64,000 bases of DNA from assembly GCA_002362575.1 (NCBI GenBank), contig DEUM01000035.1:1-64000 (forward strand). Reading direction: 5' to 3'. The number at the start of each line of letters is the position of its first letter. Positions within the stretch are counted from its first letter, which is position 1. This stretch comes from Lachnoclostridium sp. UBA3262 (GTDB taxonomy: Bacteria > Bacillota > Clostridia > Lachnospirales > Lachnospiraceae). Both the position numbers and the translations under genes were made by a program. Shown here in pieces: positions 1-8,674 of this stretch. The notes beneath the pieces were generated by a model that was not told the DNA's origin, ran no database searches, and was given only the letters and a program-made list of their open reading frames with translations.

Positions 1-83
1 TTTCGGGGAGTGATATAAAGGCAAGAAACCATAGGATACTCGCCGCCATAACAACATAAAGAATTAAGCGATAATTATGGCTG
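1..83. other. Unassigned window edge
   Basis: No gene can be supported here. On the minus strand an ATG at 49 opens a hydrophobic reading frame that leaves the window after 16 codons. It has no visible ribosome binding site, so it could equally be noise or the start of a membrane protein. Confidence 0.3.
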
Positions 84-114
84 AAAAAAAGCCGCTACTT
101 TCGTATACGGCTTT
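84..114 (-). terminator. Rho-independent terminator of rpmB
   Basis: On the minus strand a 7-bp stem (108-114 pairing with 88-94) is followed directly by a run of seven T residues (complement of 84-90). It lies just downstream of the rpmB stop codon, so it would end a monocistronic rpmB transcript. Confidence 0.75.
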
Positions 115-146
115 ACTTTTCATACTTATTCTATTTTTTTCTGCGA

Positions 147-332
147 TTATGCTCTCTCTACTTTTCCAGAACGAAGGCATGAAGTACAAACATACATTTT
201 CTTTGTACCACCGTTTACCTTTACTCTTACAGATTTCAAATTCGATTTCCAAATCTTATTGCTTCTTCTATGAGAGTGGCTGACAGCGTTTCCAAAATGT
301 ACGCCTTTTCCACAAACTGCACACTTAGCCAT
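147..332 (-). CDS. rpmB: 50S ribosomal protein L28
   Basis: Ribosomal protein L28, a small basic component of the large ribosomal subunit. The 61-residue product starts MAKCAVCGKG and has two CxxC pairs (residues 4-7 and 49-52), the zinc-binding form of L28 common in Firmicutes. The start at 332 is chosen because AGGAGGTG lies at the right spacing upstream; a longer in-frame extension to 374 would contain that ribosome site. It has its own sigma-A promoter upstream and a terminator downstream, so it is probably transcribed alone. Confidence 0.95.
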   Translation of the reverse strand: MAKCAVCGKGVHFGNAVSHSHRRSNKIWKSNLKSVRVKVNGGTKKMYVCTSCLRSGKVERA

Positions 333-413
333 GAAAAGCACCTCCTTCTGTTCATACTTCGTATGTCTTTTCATCTATAAATAAATATATTTCTCACACA
401 CGACAACACGAAT

Positions 414-442
414 ATTTTAGCAAAACTTTTTCTATTTTGCAA
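414..442 (-). promoter_or_regulatory. Sigma-A promoter of rpmB
   Basis: Minus-strand -35 TTGCAA (437-442) and -10 TAAAAT (414-419) are separated by exactly 17 bp. The promoter lies in the gap between gerW and rpmB and would give an rpmB leader of about 75 nt. Confidence 0.7.
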
Positions 443-460
443 GCAAATTTTTCATTTTTT

Positions 461-844
461 TCAATTTTCTGTATTTTCTTCCTTGTTTTCCGGCTCTTTG
501 CCTTTCTTTTTAGAAAATTTATCGACAAAATCCGGAACCATATCCAAAATTTTTGTAATTCCATCCTGATTTTTGACATTTACAAGTTTAGAACTTCCAT
601 CCTTTATGACAAGCACGGCACTTGGCTGGATTTTACCGCCCATACCGCCTCCTCCATTATTTTTCTTCTCACTCTCATTGGCAAATGCACCTGCTGCCAC
701 ACCAAAGCTGACATCCACTAAAGGAAGTACAATCGTCCCATCGTCAAACCGGACAGCATCCCCGACAACTGTTTTCGTCGTTATAAACGCATCCATTCCT
801 TTAAATAAAGATTCCACTGTGTTATTAAAATTATTATCTGCCAT
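461..844 (-). CDS. ytfJ: GerW/YtfJ family sporulation protein
   Basis: A 127-residue protein of the GerW (YtfJ) family. In Bacillus the family is made in the forespore and affects germination. The family-like core is visible at about residues 10-110: the TTKTVVGDAV segment, a VSFGVAAG stretch, a glycine-rich GGGGMGGKIQPSAVLVI segment, then a charged Lys/Glu-rich tail. The start is preceded by AGGAGG, and the start codon directly follows the stop codon of the DUF2953 gene, so the two are probably co-translated. A gerW gene supports an endospore-forming host. Confidence 0.88.
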   Translation of the reverse strand: MADNNFNNTVESLFKGMDAFITTKTVVGDAVRFDDGTIVLPLVDVSFGVAAGAFANESEKKNNGGGGMGGKIQPSAVLVIKDGSSKLVNVKNQDGITKILDMVPDFVDKFSKKKGKEPENKEENTEN

Positions 845-1687
845 TTATGCGGCCTCCTTTTCCTTCACTTGATTTATATTTTTCCAAAGCATCCTCAATT
901 CCCTGTCTCTGTATACCCGAATAATCAGGCGAATCAGATACAGAACACGGATGCGGCCCTTCATATAACCCTCCGCCTGAAATACCTTTTTTTCAAAATC
1001 AGGCGCAATATGCACTCCATCATGATAGGCAAACGGCAACAGGCTGATTCCTCCAAATAGTAGTCCCGTAGTGGACGGATCGCCCGTCCCGATTACAAAC
1101 TGTCCTTTTACCCTGTAAGGCGACAGATAACGAAGCAGCATATACAGTTCCTTCCTTATCTTCTTAAACGCCCTCCGGTTTTCCATATCTCTGACAAACC
1201 TAATTATACTAGATACCCGTTCAAAAGAAAAGGATTTCTTTGTCTTTTCTTTCCTCTGCCCCTTTGCCTTTTTCTTTTTCACCTTTTTATGCTTGGCCTG
1301 AAAATCTTTTTTCTGTTTCTCCTCGACAGGTACACGGCTTGTCTTCTTTTGACCGGGCTTCCTTTTCGCGCATTCTTCTTTTTCCTGTTGATTTTCCGTC
1401 TTCTCATTGCCTTCCGTATCGCTTTCCTCTTTTCCCGAAAACCTTCGGATTGGTATTCCAAAAAGATATAACCGGACTGCCTGTGCATTTTTTCCCTTTC
1501 GCACCTCTACCATACGAAACAGCCAGCTGACACGGTAAGAGTAGTTTACTTTATCTCCGGCGTTCGTTCCCTGAAGATAATACCGTGCCGGAACAAACAA
1601 AAGCAGGACAACCAGAAACAGAAGTAATCCGAGGATTCCTCCAAGCACAATGCCTATCCATTTTAGTATTGCCAAAAAAACCGACAT
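845..1687 (-). CDS. DUF2953 family membrane-anchored protein
   Basis: About 280 residues. An N-terminal hydrophobic segment (about residues 2-38) is followed by a very lysine-rich linker and a C-terminal part with the pattern GTGDPSTTGLLFGGISLL, typical of DUF2953 proteins. DUF2953 genes commonly sit directly before gerW/ytfJ in Clostridia and Bacilli, as here, and are thought to be sporulation-linked, but the biochemical role is unknown. The start at 1687 was chosen because it begins the membrane segment and follows a purine-rich GTGAGAG; an upstream extension to 1789 would overlap the preceding gene. Confidence 0.8.
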   Translation of the reverse strand: MSVFLAILKWIGIVLGGILGLLLFLVVLLLFVPARYYLQGTNAGDKVNYSYRVSWLFRMVEVRKGKNAQAVRLYLFGIPIRRFSGKEESDTEGNEKTENQQEKEECAKRKPGQKKTSRVPVEEKQKKDFQAKHKKVKKKKAKGQRKEKTKKSFSFERVSSIIRFVRDMENRRAFKKIRKELYMLLRYLSPYRVKGQFVIGTGDPSTTGLLFGGISLLPFAYHDGVHIAPDFEKKVFQAEGYMKGRIRVLYLIRLIIRVYRDRELRMLWKNINQVKEKEAA

Positions 1688-1712
1688 TCTCTCACATCCT
1701 GTTTCCTTTACA

Positions 1713-2060
1713 CTATTTTTCTTCCGGCTTCCCTTCCTCAAAGTCTTTTTTATCAAAATACTCTCTCGGACGGAACTCCGGATTTTCACTGCAGATATCT
1801 GCTACTATTTTCTGTAACAGCGAAACTGCGCCCTTATAATCTGCGGCAAGTCCGACAATGTACAAATCCAGATAGGCATAGCGTCGGAAAAAGAATTGTC
1901 TGGTACCTATGATTTCAAACAAATTTGCCTCATTCACGGCCAGCGTAACGGCATAATAACTCCGTTTCCACGGTCTCCGCCTCATGACACGCTTCTTACA
2001 GCGCTCCGGATTTTTCGCAACCTTGTCGTCCATATATAAGCTGTGATACCAGTGCATCAT
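1713..2060 (-). CDS. Conserved hypothetical protein (115 aa)
   Basis: I do not recognise this family. The product is basic at the N-terminus (RCKKRVMRRRPWKRSYY) with no signal peptide and no convincing membrane span, followed by a mixed helix/strand region containing LYIVGLAADYKGAVSLLQKIV and an acidic tail. The start codon lies 6 bp after the stop of the upstream 462-aa gene, with GGTGAT as a modest ribosome site, so the two are probably translated together. It ends 25 bp before the DUF2953 start. Its position in the gerW run hints at a cell-envelope or sporulation link, but that is inference only. Confidence 0.65.
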   Translation of the reverse strand: MMHWYHSLYMDDKVAKNPERCKKRVMRRRPWKRSYYAVTLAVNEANLFEIIGTRQFFFRRYAYLDLYIVGLAADYKGAVSLLQKIVADICSENPEFRPREYFDKKDFEEGKPEEK

Positions 2061-2066
2061 ACTTTA

Positions 2067-3455
2067 TCACCATTCCTGTTCCATCACATCCCGCAATATC
2101 GCCATTACAATATACTTTTCTGCCTTATTCTGACAGCCAAACAAATTCACCCGGATATACTCCTCAATTTCTTCCGTACTCTGGAAAAGCTTTGGCAGGG
2201 ATTCGAGAATACGTCCCATAATTGCTTTTTTTATCGGACGGGAAACGAAACTGAGCTGGTCTGACAGCTCCTGCAGGAAACTCTCCGTCAGCTCCTGTAC
2301 ATAGGCGGCATCCGCTGTTTCCTCTGCCATTTCCTTATCTAAATCAATAAAAAGACTATCCGAGAGCAGTTTGGAAACCAGCACACAATCCTTGATAAAT
2401 TTCTCAAGCCCCATTTTGTCCAATTCCTTCTTATAAGAGTTCTCTATCTCAAAAAGTACGGACTCCAGATAGCCGGACTGCTCCACATATTTTTCAATCC
2501 TGCCCTCGAGTGGAACCAGCATTTCATCTTCATATTCCTGTTTCGCAAGATGACGCCAAATCTCTTTGGATTCCCGCACATCTCTGCTTTCTGCACTCTC
2601 ATATGGAAGCGAAAGACAAAGCGCATAAATCCGGTTTACCACCCTCTGCATGGTATAATAGAAATCGGTCAGGTCATACAGCGCCTGTCCTCCTTTTTCC
2701 TCAAGTTCTTTTAATTGCTCATACTCTGCCTTCTCTACTGTCTTGTAATCTGTATTCGTAAGCCGTTCCAGCACTTTCCTTATATCCGGATATTCATCGA
2801 CATACTTCTGCGGCTTGTGCAGCATAGAGGATGTACGCAGCATATAGAAAAAACTATCCAGCGACGATTTGTCCCCTCCTTTATAGAGCGTTGCCGTCTC
2901 CCGGATTTTCTCAAACAGCTTACTCTTTGTCATATGCACCGGAATCTGCCCAATCACAATATTCAATTTATCCTGTATTGCACCTGTATCCTCGTCACTG
3001 AATATATACCCCATGATTTCTCTTAAAACGTCTTCTTCCTCTACATCCGCAAACCTCTCGTCCAGTTCCTTTTCCGGCATATAAGTAAACTCCATGCGGT
3101 TCAGGACATATTCATAGCAGAGCAAACGGTCTGTATAGGCCGTAAGAAGATCCATTTTATCGGTTATTTCCTGACGGATTCCCGATATTTCAGAAATTAT
3201 TCCCGCATAGTCACAATCCTCCTCTGCCAGACTGCCGAGCGCCCGGCATATACTGTCAATCATCTTTTTTTCCTTTGCCGCCAGCTCCGGCTTTTCTTCC
3301 AGCGCTTCCTGCAACAGGACATAGCCGGACATTGTAAGCTCTAAAGCCGCATAGTCATTGTATATCCGGACAGCCATATCCTTATACCGTTTCAAGTTGC
3401 TCTCCAAATTTTTCCCTTTGTAAATATCCTGAATAAGGCTCTTTAACTCTCTCAC
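2067..3455 (-). CDS. Large helical hypothetical protein (462 aa)
   Basis: Function not recognised. The 462-residue product is predicted by eye to be almost entirely alpha-helical, acidic and Glu/Leu/Lys-rich, with no signal peptide, no membrane span and no obvious catalytic motif. Translation starts at a GTG codon at 3455, preceded by AGGAGG at a 7-bp spacing. It lies 17 bp downstream of the large glycosyltransferase gene and 6 bp upstream of the 115-aa hypothetical gene, so all belong to one transcription unit. A cytoplasmic scaffold or partner for the neighbouring membrane proteins is one possibility. Confidence 0.65.
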   Translation of the reverse strand: MRELKSLIQDIYKGKNLESNLKRYKDMAVRIYNDYAALELTMSGYVLLQEALEEKPELAAKEKKMIDSICRALGSLAEEDCDYAGIISEISGIRQEITDKMDLLTAYTDRLLCYEYVLNRMEFTYMPEKELDERFADVEEEDVLREIMGYIFSDEDTGAIQDKLNIVIGQIPVHMTKSKLFEKIRETATLYKGGDKSSLDSFFYMLRTSSMLHKPQKYVDEYPDIRKVLERLTNTDYKTVEKAEYEQLKELEEKGGQALYDLTDFYYTMQRVVNRIYALCLSLPYESAESRDVRESKEIWRHLAKQEYEDEMLVPLEGRIEKYVEQSGYLESVLFEIENSYKKELDKMGLEKFIKDCVLVSKLLSDSLFIDLDKEMAEETADAAYVQELTESFLQELSDQLSFVSRPIKKAIMGRILESLPKLFQSTEEIEEYIRVNLFGCQNKAEKYIVMAILRDVMEQEW

Positions 3456-3472
3456 TTATCTTCCTCCTAACC

Positions 3473-6400
3473 TTAGTATATCAGCGTCCAGTCAGGCAGC
3501 CAGCGCAGACCATCCCGCACATACGTATCTAATACCGGCTGTCCGGACAGCACCGGATAAAACAGTAAAAACAGTAAAAACGCAGCCGCACAATAAACAA
3601 TTACCCAGCGCATCCATTTTTTATCTTTCTTCACAAGACGTACCATAATATATACAATCATCATTGCCACAAAAGGTACGCTCGGAAAATAATGGTAGGC
3701 AAACGTACAGCGCGGAACAAGAATCCATGGTACCAGCTGGACAAGATAGGCAAATACCATAAAGATAGCGCCTCTGTCCTTTTCCTTCCAAATCAGATAC
3801 AACATATATATAAATGCCGGGATTCCCGCCCACCATACAAGCGGGTTTCCAAATGCACTGATGCCTTCCTTCAGCCCGCCCGCTACCGTCTTGCAATAAT
3901 AAAACATCGGGCGTATCATCGTCGGCCACTCATACCAGTTCGATGAATACGAGTGTGTAGACTCCAATCCGGAATGATAACCATACATCGTCTTCTGGTT
4001 TTCAATCATCCGTTTCCAAAGTCCGGTGTCCTGTCCGTCATTGAATGGAATATAGGAACACAAGTAAATGGCTCCCGCAATTACAATAAAGAACAAAACG
4101 CAAAAAGCCAGCGTCCACATCAGCTTCTTCGGAAAGACATCTTTAATATGCTGATGACTGATACCGGAGGTGCTCCCCGACAGGTTTTTACATGCCAGCC
4201 TGTACTCATAATAGCGCACTCCCATGATGACAAAGAAAAATATTCCAAGCCCGGCAGCGGCGTATACCGCCGTCCACTTTGAGGCACAGCCAAGTCCCAT
4301 CATAATGGCACTCAGCCCCAGCGGCACAAACGTTTTAATCAGCGGCGTATCGTAAAAGCTCATCTGGCTGTATTTCAGCATGAAATAGAACATGGCGAGA
4401 ATGAAAAATGTGCCATATACGTCTATCGTTGAAATTCTCGTCTGTGTAAAGTGCATAAAATCAAAAGCAAACAAAAAGGTCAAAGCCCCTGCCGCCCACG
4501 TCTGGCAGTCAAACAACCGTCTGCCAAACATATATAAGAACGGTAACATAAAAATGCCGAATAACACGCCGACAATCCGCCAGCCAAATGGATTCATACC
4601 AAATGCCCGGACGCCGAGACTGATAAAAAATTTCCCAAGCGGCGGATGCGTGTTCTCATAGCAGTACATATTCGGCTGCGTCATTTCATAAGCCGTTCTC
4701 GCATGATAGATTTCATCAAAATATGTTCCACTACGGAATGTCGCCAGAGCATCAAATTCATCCTGTTCATCAAACAGCTCCGGATACTTATCCTTATTGG
4801 CAGGAAGCAATGTCTTCCCATTTTTATCCATAATAACAATTTCTTTCAATGCCGCCTCGTTATCATTCGAAGTCAGCCGGATATAGCGGTAATTTTTTGC
4901 CAGATTATACGTGTCGCTGTCATTGTCCGCCTGCTTCATCTCATTCCATGCAAATACGCTCTCTACCTGAACCTCTCCTACCGTCTCATAATTTTTCCCA
5001 TCCTGTGAAAAATCCAGAGTAAACTTCCGTTCTTCATAATTTCCGGAGAACGTATACAGCATCTTAACCGCCTTATTTTCTCCCAGATCCAAATCTATCG
5101 TACTGCCGGCGCCTTCTGAAACCCAGCCGGTTTCCGGTGCGCTCATTTTTCCCAAATCATACAGGGCAAAGGCAGAATACAGTGCCATGATGGAGCACAG
5201 CACAATCCAGTCCCACTTCGTAAACTTCTTCATTACCTTGCTCGACATAATAGAAAATTTCTTCTTTACTACCGGTTCTTTTTTCTTCTCCGGCTGCTGT
5301 CTTTCTATATATGCTTTTTGATTTTTCTTCTTCGTCCTCAGAGGCTCCTGCTCTTTTAAATCTGCCAGCTTCGTTTTTGAGAAAGCGGCAAAAAACATAT
5401 AGCCGTACACCGCTATCGTAAGGAGGGCTGTCATTCCAATAATTCCTCCCTCCGGGCCGGTAGACTCAAATTCCTCAAAATAATATAACACATGTCCTAC
5501 ATTCAAAATCTGCACGAAGGAAAACCCAATATAAGTAAAGAACAGCTCCTTTGTCGGCTTCACTACAAATGCGCACAGCATAAGCAGGACGACCGGGAAC
5601 AGATATCTCTCGTGCATCCTCACAGAAAAGAGGAACATCGTACTTACTACAGCACCTGCACTCAGAAAATACTTTGACTTGTCCTCCTTTAATTTAAAGA
5701 AAATAACAGCACTCAGTATCACAGCAGCTATAATAGCAAGCATACCCCACTGCCTACATTCCATAAAAAGAAATTTGTCCGACTGGTCGGCCCAGTTTCT
5801 ACCAAGCAGAGCCCAGAAATTGTAGGCATTTATCGTACAATACTCATACGAGCCAAGAGTATCTATATACTGATGAATGACCTTCTCCAGTCCGAATGGA
5901 AGTGCCAGAACAAACATGGTGGCAATCGCACCCAGACCTCCTGCAAGGTCTTTCAGAACCTTTTTCTTATTAAAATTCTGCATAAACACCTGCTCAATAA
6001 TTGTCCATATCAGAACCGGAGCAAAAATAAGCGTCTGCGGCTTTATCAGCACACCAATAATAAAAGCAAAATACGCCGGAATTCTCTTTTCTTCCATACA
6101 GAGATAACAAGTCAGAAGGACAAAAAAGGTAAATACTCCATCTGTCTGTCCCCACATGGAAGAATCCAGAATAACAATCGGATTCAGCACATAGATTGCT
6201 GCAAGCAGCAGGGAAGAACTCTCCGAAAACTTTTTCTTTGCCATTGTATACAGAAGAAATCCTGCCCCAAGGTCCGAAAGCACCGGCACGAGCTTAATCA
6301 GAAAGCGCCCTATCGTAGAAGCCGTCTCTATGGAAAAAATATGACGGATGCCGGCTATTACCCAAAGTATCGCCATATAACCGGGCGGATAATCGGTGAA

Positions 6401-6694
6401 GGCATCCAGATAGTAAAACTTTCCGATACCGTCTTCAAAAATCATCTCCGACCACCTGTAAAAACAGTTCAAATCTGTTCCATGTCCCTCAAACGCAACA
6501 GAAAAAATAGACTTTATCAGAAAAGCCGTACCTAAAACCAGCACTATATTCATCCAGTCTCTCTTTTTCTCTTTACGGTAGATTCGGATTCCCTCTACCT
6601 CATAATACAGCCGGCCCAGATACACTGCGACAAAAATAACCAGCGTCGACAGGCTTATAAAAACCAATGTCTGAAAACCATCCATACCTAACAT
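3473..6694 (-). CDS. Two-module GT-C glycosyltransferase (mannosyltransferase-like + PMT-like)
   Basis: An integral membrane protein of about 1073 residues built of two GT-C type glycosyltransferase modules. The first (about 1-450) has many membrane spans and a DYPPGYM motif typical of lipid-phosphosugar-dependent mannosyltransferases. A soluble linker (about 480-650) contains a Lys-rich tail, another span and a beta-rich region resembling a discoidin-type (F5/8C) sugar-binding domain. The C-terminal module has the PMT hallmarks FDEIYHAR (about residue 660) and HPPLGK. The likely job is transfer of sugars from a polyprenyl-phosphate carrier to proteins or surface glycans outside the membrane. 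The start at 6694 has better spacing to AGGAGG (11 bp) than the ATG at 6703 (2 bp). Confidence 0.82.
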   Translation of the reverse strand: MLGMDGFQTLVFISLSTLVIFVAVYLGRLYYEVEGIRIYRKEKKRDWMNIVLVLGTAFLIKSIFSVAFEGHGTDLNCFYRWSEMIFEDGIGKFYYLDAFTDYPPGYMAILWVIAGIRHIFSIETASTIGRFLIKLVPVLSDLGAGFLLYTMAKKKFSESSSLLLAAIYVLNPIVILDSSMWGQTDGVFTFFVLLTCYLCMEEKRIPAYFAFIIGVLIKPQTLIFAPVLIWTIIEQVFMQNFNKKKVLKDLAGGLGAIATMFVLALPFGLEKVIHQYIDTLGSYEYCTINAYNFWALLGRNWADQSDKFLFMECRQWGMLAIIAAVILSAVIFFKLKEDKSKYFLSAGAVVSTMFLFSVRMHERYLFPVVLLMLCAFVVKPTKELFFTYIGFSFVQILNVGHVLYYFEEFESTGPEGGIIGMTALLTIAVYGYMFFAAFSKTKLADLKEQEPLRTKKKNQKAYIERQQPEKKKEPVVKKKFSIMSSKVMKKFTKWDWIVLCSIMALYSAFALYDLGKMSAPETGWVSEGAGSTIDLDLGENKAVKMLYTFSGNYEERKFTLDFSQDGKNYETVGEVQVESVFAWNEMKQADNDSDTYNLAKNYRYIRLTSNDNEAALKEIVIMDKNGKTLLPANKDKYPELFDEQDEFDALATFRSGTYFDEIYHARTAYEMTQPNMYCYENTHPPLGKFFISLGVRAFGMNPFGWRIVGVLFGIFMLPFLYMFGRRLFDCQTWAAGALTFLFAFDFMHFTQTRISTIDVYGTFFILAMFYFMLKYSQMSFYDTPLIKTFVPLGLSAIMMGLGCASKWTAVYAAAGLGIFFFVIMGVRYYEYRLACKNLSGSTSGISHQHIKDVFPKKLMWTLAFCVLFFIVIAGAIYLCSYIPFNDGQDTGLWKRMIENQKTMYGYHSGLESTHSYSSNWYEWPTMIRPMFYYCKTVAGGLKEGISAFGNPLVWWAGIPAFIYMLYLIWKEKDRGAIFMVFAYLVQLVPWILVPRCTFAYHYFPSVPFVAMMIVYIMVRLVKKDKKWMRWVIVYCAAAFLLFLLFYPVLSGQPVLDTYVRDGLRWLPDWTLIY

Positions 6695-6712
6695 GCTTGC
6701 CATATCCTCCTT

Positions 6713-7603
6713 CTAACGATGCACGTGTTCATGTGTAAATAAGTGTTCCGAGCAGTATTCATAGTCCCCTTCACACTTTGTACAATACCGAAATTCCAGA
6801 TGCGGGTCATCCTTTTCCGTCCTGCCGCATACCGCACAGCGGTGTCTCGTTCCATGAACATCCTCTTTTACCTGCCTCCGGTACTGTACCTTCCGCTTTT
6901 TCTGCTTGTAAGCAGCCCGCGGGCTCTGCCGTTTTCTTCCAAATAGCAGAAAGGACAGCGCTAAATTGATAATCGTACCGGCTATCAATGCCATTCCATA
7001 GTAAAAACCGAACTGGAAGCAGCGGATAAACTGATATCCCATCAGCACCGCATATACGATGGCAAGCCATTTTGCCTTTACCGGTATAATAAAATATACA
7101 AGAAACTCCGTGTTCGGAGATAATATGGCAAAGGCAAGAAAAAGGGAAGTGTTCAGATAATCCAGTGAAGCAGTCGCCCCCAGTTCCATTCCGGCCAGAG
7201 CAGTATTAGTCCCTATCATAACCATTACAGCATAGGTTACCACTGTCGCCAGAATCGTCATCAGCACTCCGCCAAAATAGAACAGGTTAAATCGGAATGT
7301 CCCCCACATACGCTCCATCGCAAGTCCGATATTATAATACATAATCGCCCAGATAGCAAACCAGACAAGATCTGATACAAAGTTTGCGTCCATACCAATC
7401 GTCGGATACAGGACAAACGTAACCAGACGCCAAATCTGACCATGCAAGATCTGATTGATATCAAGGCTGAAATAAACCCAGTATACAGACGAATTGATTA
7501 CATTAATAATATTTCCTACCACGCTCAGCGCAATCACATATACAATCAGGTTTGATACTGCGAACCTGCCAAACTTGCGCTCCAGCTTATCAACAAAACT
7601 CAT
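6713..7603 (-). CDS. Rhomboid-like membrane protein with C-terminal Cys/His cluster
   Basis: A 296-residue protein with about six hydrophobic spans (residues ~15-215) arranged like the rhomboid superfamily. It then has a basic stretch and a C-terminal Cys/His-rich tail (CAVCGR, CTKCEGDYEYC, HEHVH) that probably binds zinc. I cannot see the usual GxSG serine motif of active rhomboid proteases, so it may be a catalytically dead, derlin-like member. The start at 7603 follows AGGAGG at a good spacing. It ends 18 bp before the glycosyltransferase start and follows corA by 28 bp, consistent with one operon. Confidence 0.68.
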   Translation of the reverse strand: MSFVDKLERKFGRFAVSNLIVYVIALSVVGNIINVINSSVYWVYFSLDINQILHGQIWRLVTFVLYPTIGMDANFVSDLVWFAIWAIMYYNIGLAMERMWGTFRFNLFYFGGVLMTILATVVTYAVMVMIGTNTALAGMELGATASLDYLNTSLFLAFAILSPNTEFLVYFIIPVKAKWLAIVYAVLMGYQFIRCFQFGFYYGMALIAGTIINLALSFLLFGRKRQSPRAAYKQKKRKVQYRRQVKEDVHGTRHRCAVCGRTEKDDPHLEFRYCTKCEGDYEYCSEHLFTHEHVHR

Positions 7604-7631
7604 ATTGCCTCCTAAAGCTAACATATTTTAA

Positions 7632-8558
7632 TTAGAACAAATTTTTCTTCCGGAAAAACAATGCCACGACGCCGGACACAACCAGCGTCAGTATGATAAT
7701 CGTATAAAATCCATGTGGGGCATGTCCCAGCGGAATATTGTCAAAATTCATGCCGAAAAAGCTGGCGATCATAGTCGGTATCGAAAGCACAATCGTAACC
7801 GTCGCCAGAAACTTCATTACAATATTCAGATTATTCGAAATAACCGAAGCGAACGCATCCATCGTACCACTTAAAATCCCACTATATATATTCGCCATCT
7901 CAATCGCCTGTTTGTTCTCAATAATGACATCCTCCAGTAAATCCTCATCCTCCGGATATTTCCGTACCCGGTCCGTGCGGAGCAGCTTCTCCAGCACAAC
8001 CTCATTTGAGCGGAGAGAAGTTGTAAAATACACAAGGCTCTTTTCTAACTCCAGCAGTTCAATCAACTCACTGTTTTTCTGTGAAATGTGCAGTTTTTCC
8101 TCAATCTGGTCGCTCTTTCTGTCAATGATACGGAGGTACCGCAGGTACGAAGTTGCATTGCGGTACAAAATCTGAAATACAAACCTTGTCTTTTTAAAAG
8201 TATAAAATTCCCTCACGCGCTTATTCTCAAATGCTTTCAGCACAGGTGTCTCCTCAAGGCAGACCGTCACAATCTGCTCCTTTGTCATAAAGATACCGAG
8301 CGGAATCGTCACATATCTGTCTTTCTCATCCAGTGACGGGATATCTACCAGAATCATATTATAATTATCTTCCAACTCAATACGGGAGCGCTCCTCATCA
8401 TCCAGCGGCGCCCTCAAATCATCTATATCGATTCCCAGTTCCTCCTGTAATCTTGTCAGTTCTTCACCGGTCGGGCGAGTCACCGATACCCAGCATCCTT
8501 CTTCGATTTTATCTACGGTTACCAGTTCATCTTCTACTGTTTTGTAAATCGAAATCAT
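7632..8558 (-). CDS. corA: CorA family divalent cation transporter
   Basis: A 308-residue CorA-type magnesium/cobalt channel. The long acidic, helical cytoplasmic domain is followed by two C-terminal membrane helices. The signature GMNF motif sits at the end of the first helix (MIASFFGMNF), followed by a short acidic loop, and the protein ends with the basic tail FRKKNLF. The start at 8558 follows a good AGGA ribosome site; a longer frame to 8621 would include the upstream leader hairpin and is rejected. It is first in a minus-strand run and is driven by a fully consensus promoter overlapping the LysM gene end. Confidence 0.9.
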   Translation of the reverse strand: MISIYKTVEDELVTVDKIEEGCWVSVTRPTGEELTRLQEELGIDIDDLRAPLDDEERSRIELEDNYNMILVDIPSLDEKDRYVTIPLGIFMTKEQIVTVCLEETPVLKAFENKRVREFYTFKKTRFVFQILYRNATSYLRYLRIIDRKSDQIEEKLHISQKNSELIELLELEKSLVYFTTSLRSNEVVLEKLLRTDRVRKYPEDEDLLEDVIIENKQAIEMANIYSGILSGTMDAFASVISNNLNIVMKFLATVTIVLSIPTMIASFFGMNFDNIPLGHAPHGFYTIIILTLVVSGVVALFFRKKNLF

Positions 8559-8599
8559 ACTCTGCTCCTTTCCTTCCTGTCGGAGAATACATACAAATC

Positions 8600-8625
8600 G
8601 GCGATACCTGCACAGAGGCATCGCC
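8600..8625 (-). other. Hairpin in the corA leader
   Basis: GGCGAT (8600-8605) pairs with ATCGCC (8620-8625), and an inner CCT/AGG pair extends the stem past a one-base mismatch. The hairpin lies between the predicted corA transcription start and the ribosome site. Magnesium channel genes are often controlled through their leaders, but no known Mg riboswitch fold is recognisable here, and no T-run follows on the minus strand. Confidence 0.45.
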
Positions 8626-8645
8626 GAGCTCGCCTAATCGCTTTT

Positions 8646-8674
8646 ATTATAAAGGTTTGTACAGTCTTTGTCAA
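8646..8674 (-). promoter_or_regulatory. Consensus sigma-A promoter of corA operon
   Basis: Minus-strand TTGACA (8669-8674) and TATAAT (8646-8651) are separated by exactly 17 bp, a perfect housekeeping promoter. The -35 box overlaps the stop codon of the LysM gene. The predicted leader before corA is about 80 nt. Confidence 0.85.

Noticed and set aside
77..283. Plus-strand 68-codon frame over rpmB
   Set aside because: Overlaps rpmB and its terminator on the opposite strand and has no ribosome site.
6713..7603. Calling this gene an active rhomboid protease
   Set aside because: The membrane topology is rhomboid-like, but no GxSG serine motif or matching catalytic His is evident.
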